The notes below the pieces were generated by a model, which saw only the letters and a program-made list of their open reading frames with translations, ran no database searches and was not told the origin of the DNA. A stretch of DNA of 64,000 bases from positions 3,019,001-3,083,000 of the forward strand of contig NZ_CP135076.1 of NCBI RefSeq assembly GCF_032229225.1, in the 5' to 3' direction. Made by a program: the position numbers and the translations under genes. The DNA is from Stakelama saccharophila (GTDB lineage Bacteria > Pseudomonadota > Alphaproteobacteria > Sphingomonadales > Sphingomonadaceae). This document shows, piece after piece, positions 16,389-24,761 of the stretch (position 1 is the stretch's first letter; the number at the start of each line of letters is the position of its first letter).

Positions 16389-19184
16389 TCAGAACCGGAA
16401 CCGGACGCCCAGCGACACGGTGCGCTCCAGATATTCTACGAATGTCGGAAAGCGCGCACCGGTCTGGTCATAGGCGCGATCCCGCGAAAGCGGGGTGGCC
16501 AACAGATTGGACATGTTGAGCGCGATCGTGACGTTCGGCTGGGGCGTAATACCGGCCGAGAAGTCAAGAATGCCCCGCCCGTCCTGCATGACAGGACTGA
16601 CGATCCCCGGTCCCGGCCCCTCGGGAAGACCGGGATTGTTCACGCGCGTGTAGTTGAAGACGAAGCGCGAACGGTAATGATATGCCAGCCGCGCCGAGAA
16701 GGTGCGCGTTTCGTAGTATCCCGCGACGTTGAACGTGTGCTTGGAGACGCCAGCGACGGGCTGCAGCCCCGGCAGATATTGGCCGAGCCCTTCCGGCGGA
16801 AGTTCGGAACCGTGGTCGATATAGGTGTAATTGGCGTTCACGCCGAAATCGCGCGCCCATTTGGGCAGCACCTGCAGGTCGAAAAAGGTGTGAAACGACA
16901 TTTCGAGCCCCTGCAGCCGCCCCTTGCCGCCATTTTCGGGCCGCGTGATCCGCAGCCGCCCCAGTTCGGGATCGTCGGTCACCGCGGAGAAACTGGAGAT
17001 GAAGCCGGTCACGTCGTGTCGGAACAGCGCCAGCGTCAACGATCCCGTCCGGGCAAAATAATATTCCAGGCTTAGGTCGTAATTGTCCGAGGTGATCGGG
17101 CTCAAATCGGGATTTCCGCCCGATCCCGTCCGGACACAGTTTTCCGGATCGTAATTCGGCGAGTCGGCGTCGCAGACACCTTGCGGCGGTGCGATGTTGA
17201 GCGAGGGATTGAGCTGGCCAAAGGCTGCGCGGGTCCGCGTCTTTGTGAAGGCCGCCCGCAACTGAAGATCGTCGCGAAATTTCAGCCGTGCGCTGAAATT
17301 GGGCAGCAGGTCGGTGAACCCGTTGCGATCGGTCACAGGCGTGAACGTCACGACATCCCCGCCTCCGGCCGGGTCGGGCTCGACATTGCGGCTGATGCCG
17401 TCGAGCCTATCCTCGGTGCGGACGGCGCGCAGGCCGATCAATCCGTCGACGGGAAAGCCGATATCGACATTGTATTTCACCTGGGCGTAGCCGGTATAGG
17501 ACTTTTCGTTCGCATCGAAGGTGTTGAGCTGATTGTACGGCGTCGGCCCCTCGGGAAAGCCGACGATGTCGCGCAACTCGCCCAGATTCTCGAAGATGCT
17601 CTCCGGGCGCGGGCTTATCCATGTGCGGGGCAAGATGCCTCCGGTGCCACCAAAGGCGAAACCGGGCGTCGTATTGTACAACGAAACCGGGAGTTCTGGA
17701 TAGAGGATGTGCTGCGCCTCGACATTCTGATAGCGGGTGCCGTCTCGCACGCTGGAAGTGCGATCGTCATAGCGGATTCCCGCCTGGATATTTTCCAGGA
17801 AGCCCGCGCCGATATCGTATTGCAGGTGGAGACGCGCCTGGACGTCGTGCCCCTTGGACACGTGGCGATGCTCGTACAGGCCGCGGAACACGAAATTTTC
17901 CGGATCGGCGAGATTGAAGTCGCGGAAACCGAAGATCGGCCCGCCATCGGCGCTGTTGCTGTCGAACTCGACGTCGCGCACCGGCGTACGCGCGAAGGCG
18001 AAGTCGATATTCGCCTGGTCGTACCAATAGGTGCTTTGGGAATAAGCGACGTCCGTCGACGCATGAAACCGGTCGTGGTTATAGATGGCGCCGCCGCCGA
18101 CCTGATAGGTATTCGTGTTGGCGTTGAAGGCGTCGTTATGACCTTCGGGTCGTCGGCCGCCGACGGCGGTGAAGCCTTGCGCCTGGTTGGTGCCGTCCTC
18201 GAGAACAACGTCCTCGAACCGGATCGGACCGCCTAGATCCGCGCCGGTATCGAGCAGCGGCGACGTGAGGTTGCGATTGCGATCGCGCCCGCGATAGCCC
18301 TGGAACAGACCATCCGCGTAGAGTTCGAGATCGCCGCTCGGGCGCCATTGCACGGCGGCGTTGACCGAGGGCCGCCAGCGATGGCCCTGATTGATGATGA
18401 TGGCCTGGGAGTTGGGAAATCGAAAGCCCGGCGAATCCGTCTGGCTCGGCTGCGCGACCTGGATCACCTGGCTCTGTTGCCGGATTGAATCCATGAAATC
18501 GGTGTAGGCAAGATTGCCGTTCAACAGCACGCCGATCTCGCCGATCCCGGTGTCCCAACGATCGCTGATGAGCAGGTTACCGTTCCAGTCGACATCGCCC
18601 GACTGGGTGAAATGGCGCATGTTGAGGGAACCCGCTAGCTTGAACCCCTTGAAATCCAATGGCTTGCGCGACACCACGTTGACCTGGCCCGCAATGCCGG
18701 GCTCCACCAGATTGGCCGTGCTCGACTTATAGACTTCGAGGCGCGCCACACTGGCCGCGGGAAAGTCCTGGATGGCGACGTTGCGTCCGGAGCCGGTGAA
18801 GATCGAGCGGCCGTTATACGTGGTCGATACATCGGGAAGCCCGCGGATACGAACATTTTGCGCCGTGCCCGCATTGCGCGTCACCTGGATGCCGGCGATG
18901 CGCGCCAGTGATGCCGAGGCGGTGATGTCGGGAAGCTTGCCGATATCCTCCGCCGCGATCACGTCTACGATCTGATCTGCGTTGCGTTTGATCGCCTGCG
19001 CGGTTTCCAAACTCTGTCGGACGCCGGTGACGACGATTTCGTTGCCGCTCGCCACTGGAACCTGATCGTCCGGCAACTTTTGCTGTTCCGGTGTTTCCGA
19101 GGCCGTCTGCCCCATGGCCGGCTGCGACAGCAGGGCCAATGCGATGGCCGACGTCGTTCCGCACAAGGATATGCTCGCACGCAT
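16389..19184 (-). CDS. TonB-dependent receptor 2
   Basis: A 931-residue outer-membrane receptor for energy-dependent uptake, probably of an oligosaccharide. ATG 19184 follows ggggagg; signal peptide residues 1-26 (ending PAMGQ). TonB-box-like EIVVTGVRQSL, plug motifs EDIGKLPDI, RIAGIQVTRN and VRIRGLPD, and a C-terminal aromatic strand ending VRFRF. It belongs to the same large family as receptors 1 and 3 but is clearly more distant from both (for example AGTAQNVRIRG instead of NEITGVRVRG), so a different ligand is likely. It is last in the minus-strand run sulfatase-sulfatase-GH2-sulfatase-receptor but has its own upstream gap with an operator-like site. Confidence 0.93.
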   Translation of the reverse strand: MRASISLCGTTSAIALALLSQPAMGQTASETPEQQKLPDDQVPVASGNEIVVTGVRQSLETAQAIKRNADQIVDVIAAEDIGKLPDITASASLARIAGIQVTRNAGTAQNVRIRGLPDVSTTYNGRSIFTGSGRNVAIQDFPAASVARLEVYKSSTANLVEPGIAGQVNVVSRKPLDFKGFKLAGSLNMRHFTQSGDVDWNGNLLISDRWDTGIGEIGVLLNGNLAYTDFMDSIRQQSQVIQVAQPSQTDSPGFRFPNSQAIIINQGHRWRPSVNAAVQWRPSGDLELYADGLFQGYRGRDRNRNLTSPLLDTGADLGGPIRFEDVVLEDGTNQAQGFTAVGGRRPEGHNDAFNANTNTYQVGGGAIYNHDRFHASTDVAYSQSTYWYDQANIDFAFARTPVRDVEFDSNSADGGPIFGFRDFNLADPENFVFRGLYEHRHVSKGHDVQARLHLQYDIGAGFLENIQAGIRYDDRTSSVRDGTRYQNVEAQHILYPELPVSLYNTTPGFAFGGTGGILPRTWISPRPESIFENLGELRDIVGFPEGPTPYNQLNTFDANEKSYTGYAQVKYNVDIGFPVDGLIGLRAVRTEDRLDGISRNVEPDPAGGGDVVTFTPVTDRNGFTDLLPNFSARLKFRDDLQLRAAFTKTRTRAAFGQLNPSLNIAPPQGVCDADSPNYDPENCVRTGSGGNPDLSPITSDNYDLSLEYYFARTGSLTLALFRHDVTGFISSFSAVTDDPELGRLRITRPENGGKGRLQGLEMSFHTFFDLQVLPKWARDFGVNANYTYIDHGSELPPEGLGQYLPGLQPVAGVSKHTFNVAGYYETRTFSARLAYHYRSRFVFNYTRVNNPGLPEGPGPGIVSPVMQDGRGILDFSAGITPQPNVTIALNMSNLLATPLSRDRAYDQTGARFPTFVEYLERTVSLGVRFRF

Positions 19185-19255
19185 CCCGTTCCTCCCCTTT
19201 TGTTTTCCCGGCCTTGCGCTTTTGCCGGGATGTCGTCGTTACCGACTGATTGTTT

Positions 19256-19268
19256 TACAAGTCATTTA
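19256..19268. promoter_or_regulatory. Candidate operator TACAAGTCATTTA
   Basis: Two substitutions from TATAnGWCnTATA, both symmetric (positions 3 and 11), so dyad symmetry is kept. It is located 72 bp upstream of the TonB receptor 2 start, in the 205-bp gap after the sulfatase. Confidence 0.35.
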
Positions 19269-19389
19269 AAGCATATAAATCTGAGAGTCCAGCTTCAAGC
19301 GCCGATCGGCCGAAGGTCAAGTCTCCAGGGCTGCTTTGCAGCCGGCTTGGGGCGCAAGGGCTTCGACGCACCGATAGCGGCGATGCCGC

Positions 19390-20964
19390 CTATCCGGCGC
19401 CGTCCGTGGGTGCGCTTTCAAGGCCTTCGCCTTTTTCCGGAGTGGTGCGGTCACGGAGCCACCGTTGGAGTTCGGCGAGCAGCCGGTCGCGTATCGCGGG
19501 ATGCTTCGCCGAAACGTTCTTCGATTCGGTCGGATCGCTCGCCAGATTGTACAGCTCGGGCTTATTTCCGCCCGCCTCGGCGAGCAGCTTCCAGTCCCCG
19601 TCGCGCACCGCGAACGGCGGCGCGACGTCATGCGGGTCGGCGGGGCTCGGCGGCTGCTTTGGGGCGCCTTCCTTGCCATAGGCGTAAAAGAGCGGCGGCC
19701 GTTCCGTCACGGGATGCCCCGTTAGCACCGGTGACAGGTCGACCCCTTCGAGCGAGGCCGGAGGCGTTTCGCCGATGATGCTGGCGATGGTCGGGAACAG
19801 GTCGACGCCTTGCCCGACGGTCTGTCGGTCCACCGTGCCGGGCTTCGTGTGGCCGCGCCAGTATAGGATCAGCGGCTGGCGGATGCCGCCTTCATAGTTG
19901 CTCCATTTGCGCCCGCGCAGATGCGCGACGCTGCCGGGCGCGGTATCACCGCCCTGATAGTAGATCTGGCGCGACGACGGCCCGTTGTCCGAGGTGACGA
20001 TGATCAGCGTGTTGTCGAACTCGCCCATGTCCTTGAGCCGCTGGAACAATTTGCCGAGCGTCCGGTCCATCTTGACCAGCGTGGCGAGATAGCGGTCGTC
20101 GTCCGAACTGGTGCCCTTGCCCATCACGTCGGACAGCGACTCGTCGTCCGGTGCCCAGGGATCGTGAACGTCGTTGAACCACAGGTTGACGAACCACGGC
20201 TCGTCGCTGTGCTGCGCGACGAAATCGACCGTCATGTCGCAATAAAGCTGGGTGAGCTTCGTCTTGATCTCCCAGAAGCGTGCGCCCTCGCCGAGTTCGT
20301 CCGACTGCTCGGCGAGAAAACGTTCCTCGTCCGATACGAGCACGCGCGGGCCCAGCCCCTCGAACGTCGTGAAGCTCTGGTCGAAACCATAGGCGGTCGG
20401 CCAGGGCGCGTCGCCAATGTCGCGCCCGCCGCCCAGATGCCACTTGCCGATATGCGCGGTGGCATAGCCCGCCCGCTGCAGCATCCGGGCCATCGTCGGC
20501 ACCTCGGGGTCGAGCCAGTCGACCTGCCCCAGCGCGCGGTTGCTCTCGCGGCTACCCTCATAGCTGTAGAAGCCGACTTCCGCCGGGAAGCGCCCGGTCA
20601 TGAACCCGGCGCGAGAGGCCGAACAGATCGGCGCGGCGTCGTAGAACTTGGTCAGCAGCACGCCGTCGCGTGCCAGCTTGTCGAGATTGGGCGTCTGCAC
20701 CTTCTTGTCGCCCATCACCGACAGGTCGGCCCAACCCATGTCGTCGATCAGGACGAACAGGATATTCGGCCGTGCCTGCTCTGGTTGCGGCGCGCGGGGG
20801 GCCGATGCCGCGGCAGTAACGGGCGGGGACACTGCGATGGCGGAGCCGCCGAACAGCGAGACGGTGGCAAGCGCCGCGCCGGCGAACATCGCCATGCGAC
20901 GGGCACGTCCTTTACAGCGCCGGCGGTGGGCACGGGCTTCGGCAGTCTGATGTGCGGCAGGCAT
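19390..20964 (-). CDS. Sulfatase, type I (CSASR active site)
   Basis: A periplasmic sulfate-ester hydrolase, 524 residues from ATG 20964. That start is chosen for its strong gaggagg site; the ATG 30 bp upstream lacks one. An arginine-rich n-region and hydrophobic stretch (about residues 23-45) form an export signal. ILFVLIDDMGW binds the metal; the formylglycine site is PICSASRAGFMTGR with C114, matching the permitted C-x-A-x-R variant; GKWHLGG and SDNGPSS follow. Parts of the gene are almost identical at DNA level to the sulfatase at 23172, pointing to duplication with conversion. It is 92 bp after the GH2 gene. Confidence 0.93.
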   Translation of the reverse strand: MPAAHQTAEARAHRRRCKGRARRMAMFAGAALATVSLFGGSAIAVSPPVTAAASAPRAPQPEQARPNILFVLIDDMGWADLSVMGDKKVQTPNLDKLARDGVLLTKFYDAAPICSASRAGFMTGRFPAEVGFYSYEGSRESNRALGQVDWLDPEVPTMARMLQRAGYATAHIGKWHLGGGRDIGDAPWPTAYGFDQSFTTFEGLGPRVLVSDEERFLAEQSDELGEGARFWEIKTKLTQLYCDMTVDFVAQHSDEPWFVNLWFNDVHDPWAPDDESLSDVMGKGTSSDDDRYLATLVKMDRTLGKLFQRLKDMGEFDNTLIIVTSDNGPSSRQIYYQGGDTAPGSVAHLRGRKWSNYEGGIRQPLILYWRGHTKPGTVDRQTVGQGVDLFPTIASIIGETPPASLEGVDLSPVLTGHPVTERPPLFYAYGKEGAPKQPPSPADPHDVAPPFAVRDGDWKLLAEAGGNKPELYNLASDPTESKNVSAKHPAIRDRLLAELQRWLRDRTTPEKGEGLESAPTDGAG

Positions 20965-21056
20965 GGCATCCTCCTCGGCGAGTTCGGCGGTCATGGAACG
21001 AAGGCGCTGTCGGCAGGCGCGCGGCCGACCTTCCCTCCGTGTGAATCTGGCCCGTC

Positions 21057-23054
21057 CTATTCGGCGTCGCTGAAAAGCGGGGCCGCCATTTTCGCGAAAT
21101 CACTCGCCGGGAGTTTCTCCACCGCACGGTCATAGGTACGCAGCCCGTTAAGCTCGCCCTCGACGTCGGACGTTTCGGTATAGATCGCCGCGGCAAGGCC
21201 GATTTCCTTCGCCTGCCGCACGATCTCGTCGAACTTGCGCTTGTAGCGGGCGCGATAATCCTCGCGATCACTTGCGAACTGATAGATGCGGGCGTCGCGA
21301 TCGGTGAACCACAGATGTCCCTTGATGGGCAGGCCCACCCCGCCATATTCGCCGATCACGAGCGGCCGGTCGCCGTGCGGAGTCGGCGCGTCGGGAACAG
21401 GATCGTAGGTGTGGATGTCGAAAACGTCCGATTCGGCTCCCGGAACATCCATCCACCCGCTCGTGGCATCGACCAGCCGGCTGGGGTCCATATCCTTGGC
21501 CAGGCGGGCGACCGTCTTCGCGTCATACTGGCCCCAGCCCTCATTGTTGGTCACCCACATTACGATCGAGGGGAAATTGCGCAGCGCGCCGATCATCCGC
21601 GACAGTTCGGACTGATATTCGGCCATCGCCTCGGACGACATCGTCGCCTCGCGATTGCTTGGACGGCGCACCGACTGGTCGCCAAATGCGCCCGACGGCA
21701 TGTCCTGCCAGATCAGCATGCCGAGGCGGTCGGCATCGTAATAATATTGGGCGGGCTCGACCTTGATATGCTTGCGCAACATGTTGAAGCCGGCTTTCTT
21801 GAGGAACAGGATGTCGTCACGCGCGGCCTCTTCCGACGGCGGCGTCAACAACCCGCCGGGCCACCACCCCTGATCGAGCGTGCCGTTCTGGAAAAGCGGC
21901 TTGTTGTTGAGCAGCAGCGCCGGCTTGCCGGTCTTCGGGTCGGTGCCGGTCGAGATCTTGCGCATCCCGAAATAGGAATCGACGCGGTCGCGCCCCGTTG
22001 CGGTCACCTTCGCCCGTGCATAAGCCCCCGCCTCTGCATCGGTCATCGGCGCCACGCCCCGTTGCCGCTTGTTCCCGCGCTTCGGCGCCTCGACCGAGAC
22101 GAGTTCTGCGGTCAGATCATAGAGATAGGGATCGTCCGGCGACCACAGATGCGCATTGGGAATACGAAGCGTTCCGTGCCGGTTGCCGCGGATGACGGTC
22201 GAAGCGACGACCTTGCCGTCGGCGCGCGCGGTGACCCGCACCGCATCGGTATCCTGCGCCATCGAATTCAGCGCGACATCGACGCCCAGCTCGCCCTTGT
22301 CGATATCCGGCGTCGTGCGGATATCCTTGATGTAAAGATCGGGCACGGGCTCAAGCCATACTGTCTGCCAGATGCCGCTGACCGCGGTGTACCAGATGCC
22401 GCGCGGTTCGAGCGTCTGCTTGCCGCGCGGCTGATCGCGCATCGACGTCGGGTCGGTGACGCCGACGGCGATCTCGTTCGCCCCCGGCTGAAGGAAGTCG
22501 GTGATGTCGAAGGTGAAGGGATCGAAGCCGCCCTTGTGGCTTCCCACCAGCTTGCCGTTGACCCAGATGGTCGATTCATAGTCGACCGCGCCGAAATGAA
22601 GCAGCGTCCGCTTGCCCGGCCAGTCGGCCGGCAGCGTGAAGGAGCGGCGATACCATAGCCGATCCTCGGGCATCAGATGCCGGGCGACGCCCGACAGACG
22701 CGATTCGACCGCGAAGGGGACGAGGATCTTGCCATCCATCTCGGTCGGCTGCGTGGCGGCCGCCTTGGTGATCGCATAGTCCCAATTGCCGTTGAGATTG
22801 AGCCAGGCGTCACGCTTCATCTGCGGGCGTGGATAATCGCGCCACGCATTCTCAGCGGTGACCTCGCGTCCCCATTTGCTGAGGATCGGCCCGACATAGG
22901 TGTTGCCCGCCTCGACCGTCCCCGGCCGGGTGAAGCCGGCCGACCCGGCAGCGGGGTTCTTGGGGCTTGGTGGTGCCGTTTGCGCGAGCGCCGATGCCGG
23001 GCCAAGCACAAACATGCTCGTCGCACCGGCGAGCAGAAGCCTTTTGATCACCAT
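21057..23054 (-). CDS. GH2 beta-galactosidase/beta-glucuronidase-like enzyme
   Basis: An exported exo-glycosidase of family GH2, 665 residues; signal peptide 1-24 ending ALAQ. ggag precedes ATG 23054 closely; an overlapping GTG three bases later is possible. Order: sugar-binding jelly roll (about 65-240, with WYRRSF and GFDPFTFDIT), Ig-like domain, TIM barrel. Acid/base E505 in VTNNEGWGQYD and nucleophile E569 in VIGEYGG are both present, so it should be active. NNE replaces the more common (G)NE wording. In this galactose-rich context beta-galactosidase activity is most likely, but glucuronidase or other exo-activities are possible. It is flanked by sulfatases, consistent with stepwise desulfation and hydrolysis. 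Confidence 0.9.
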   Translation of the reverse strand: MVIKRLLLAGATSMFVLGPASALAQTAPPSPKNPAAGSAGFTRPGTVEAGNTYVGPILSKWGREVTAENAWRDYPRPQMKRDAWLNLNGNWDYAITKAAATQPTEMDGKILVPFAVESRLSGVARHLMPEDRLWYRRSFTLPADWPGKRTLLHFGAVDYESTIWVNGKLVGSHKGGFDPFTFDITDFLQPGANEIAVGVTDPTSMRDQPRGKQTLEPRGIWYTAVSGIWQTVWLEPVPDLYIKDIRTTPDIDKGELGVDVALNSMAQDTDAVRVTARADGKVVASTVIRGNRHGTLRIPNAHLWSPDDPYLYDLTAELVSVEAPKRGNKRQRGVAPMTDAEAGAYARAKVTATGRDRVDSYFGMRKISTGTDPKTGKPALLLNNKPLFQNGTLDQGWWPGGLLTPPSEEAARDDILFLKKAGFNMLRKHIKVEPAQYYYDADRLGMLIWQDMPSGAFGDQSVRRPSNREATMSSEAMAEYQSELSRMIGALRNFPSIVMWVTNNEGWGQYDAKTVARLAKDMDPSRLVDATSGWMDVPGAESDVFDIHTYDPVPDAPTPHGDRPLVIGEYGGVGLPIKGHLWFTDRDARIYQFASDREDYRARYKRKFDEIVRQAKEIGLAAAIYTETSDVEGELNGLRTYDRAVEKLPASDFAKMAAPLFSDAE

Positions 23055-23171
23055 CTCTCCAACATATATATATTATTAATTAGGCGCGATAGCGCATGGC
23101 GACGCGATTGCGCAAGCCCCCTTGATCGCTGCGGCATTGGCGACGGGGCGACGCGCCCGCCGGTCGCGCTG

Positions 23172-24716
23172 TCAGCGGTTCGCGGTGCCATTCGCCCGAC
23201 CCAGACTTGCCGTCCAGCGCTCGAGCTTGCCGAGCAGGCTGTCGCGCACGCGCGGGTTCTCCGCCGCGACGTCGTGCGCCTCGACCGGGTCGGATGCGAG
23301 ATTGTAGAGTTCCGGGTCGACCCCGTCGGCATTGACGAGCAGCTTCCAGTCGCCCTCCCGAACCGCGTAACGCGGCGATACGTCGTGCGGATCGGCCGGG
23401 GTTCGCGGCTGACGCTTCGCTCCTGCCTTGCCATAGGCCCAGAACAGGTCCGGGCGCGCCGCCACCGCATGCCCTTCGAGCACCGGCGACAGATCGGTGC
23501 CATCAACGCCGTCGGGGAGCTTCGCCCCCGTGACCGCAGCGATGGTCGGCAGCAGGTCAACACCCTGTCCGACCGTCGTGTCGTCGCGATACCCCGCCTT
23601 CACATGCCCCGGCCAGGACAGGATCAGCGGCTGGCGGATGCCGCCCTCGTACAGGCTGAACTTGCGCCCGCGCAGATGGCCCGCACTGCCCGGCGGCTGC
23701 TCGCCGCCGCGATAGTAGCGTTGCAGCGATGACGGCCCGTTGTCCGAGGTGACGATGATCAGCGTGTTGTCGAACTCGCCCATGTCCTTGAGCCGCTGGA
23801 ACAGTTTGCCGAGCGTCCGGTCCATCTTGACCAGCGTGGCGAGATAGCGGTCGTCGTCCGAACTGGTGCCCTTGCCCATCGCGTCCGACAGCGACTCGTC
23901 GTCCGGCGCCCAGGGGTCATGGACGTCGTTGAACCACAGGTTGACGAACCACGGCTCGTCGCTGTGCTGCGCGACGAAATCGACCGTCATGTCGCAATAA
24001 AGCTGGGTGAGCTTCGTCTTGATCTCCCAGAAGCGCGGCCCCTGACCTAGCTTGTCCGACTGTTCGGCAAGCCCGCGTTCCTTGTCGGACACGAGCACGC
24101 GCGGGCCCAGCCCCTCGAAGGTCGTGAAGCTCTGGTCGAAACCATAGGCGGTCGGCCAGGGCGCGTCGCCAATGTCGCGCCCGCCGCCCAGATGCCACTT
24201 GCCGATATGCGCCGTTGCATAACCGGCGTCTTGTAGCATGCGCGCGACATTGGGCAGTTGGGGGGCGAGCCAGTTCGCCTGTCCGGTCTCCGCATTGCGC
24301 GCGCGTGATGCGGTAATGCCGACAAACCCGACCTCGGCCGGAAACCGCCCGGTCAGGAATCCGGCGCGCGAAGACGAACAGATCGGCGCGGCGTCATAGA
24401 ACTTGGTCAGCAGCACGCCGTCGCGCGCCAGCTTGTCGAGATTGGGCGTCTGCACCTTCTTGTCGCCCATGATCGACAGATCGCCCCAGCCCATGTCGTC
24501 GATCAGGATGAACAGGACGTTCGGGCGGGCATCGGGCGTCGGCACGGGCGCCTGCTGTGGCGTCGGCGGCGGGGCGGCGGGCGCGGCATCCGCCGACACG
24601 CCGCTCAACGCCGGAAGCGCGCACGCGCACGCCAGCGCGCACCGCAACAATGCCCCCCTTCCCTTTGCGCGGCTGCGAGAGAACGCGTTTTTCCGGCATC
24701 CTTTTCGAACTGTCAT
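23172..24716 (-). CDS. Sulfatase, type I (unusual CSSSR active site)
   Basis: A 514-residue exported sulfatase, paralogue of the gene at 19390. Hydrophobic export segment around residues 23-42 (ALACACALPALSG). Metal site NVLFILIDDMGWGD; GKWHLGG; SDNGPSS. The formylglycine motif reads PICSSSRAGFLTGR: C113 is kept, as is the arginine, but the third position is Ser instead of the consensus Pro (or Ala). Family knowledge says C/S-x-P/A-x-R is the normal recognition motif, so maturation by FGE may be slower or may need a permissive FGE. It begins 45 bp after the upstream sulfatase, so they are probably co-transcribed. Confidence 0.92.
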   Translation of the reverse strand: MTVRKGCRKNAFSRSRAKGRGALLRCALACACALPALSGVSADAAPAAPPPTPQQAPVPTPDARPNVLFILIDDMGWGDLSIMGDKKVQTPNLDKLARDGVLLTKFYDAAPICSSSRAGFLTGRFPAEVGFVGITASRARNAETGQANWLAPQLPNVARMLQDAGYATAHIGKWHLGGGRDIGDAPWPTAYGFDQSFTTFEGLGPRVLVSDKERGLAEQSDKLGQGPRFWEIKTKLTQLYCDMTVDFVAQHSDEPWFVNLWFNDVHDPWAPDDESLSDAMGKGTSSDDDRYLATLVKMDRTLGKLFQRLKDMGEFDNTLIIVTSDNGPSSLQRYYRGGEQPPGSAGHLRGRKFSLYEGGIRQPLILSWPGHVKAGYRDDTTVGQGVDLLPTIAAVTGAKLPDGVDGTDLSPVLEGHAVAARPDLFWAYGKAGAKRQPRTPADPHDVSPRYAVREGDWKLLVNADGVDPELYNLASDPVEAHDVAAENPRVRDSLLGKLERWTASLGRANGTANR

Positions 24717-24761
24717 CGTCTTGCCCCCATGCGATCCGCTGCAGCCATGCCGTCCATGCGG

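Noticed and set aside
23058..23085. AT-run tatatatattattaatta upstream of the GH2 gene as an operator
   Set aside because: It is AT-rich but lacks the central GWC and the dyad of the other sites; it may simply be a promoter -10 region.
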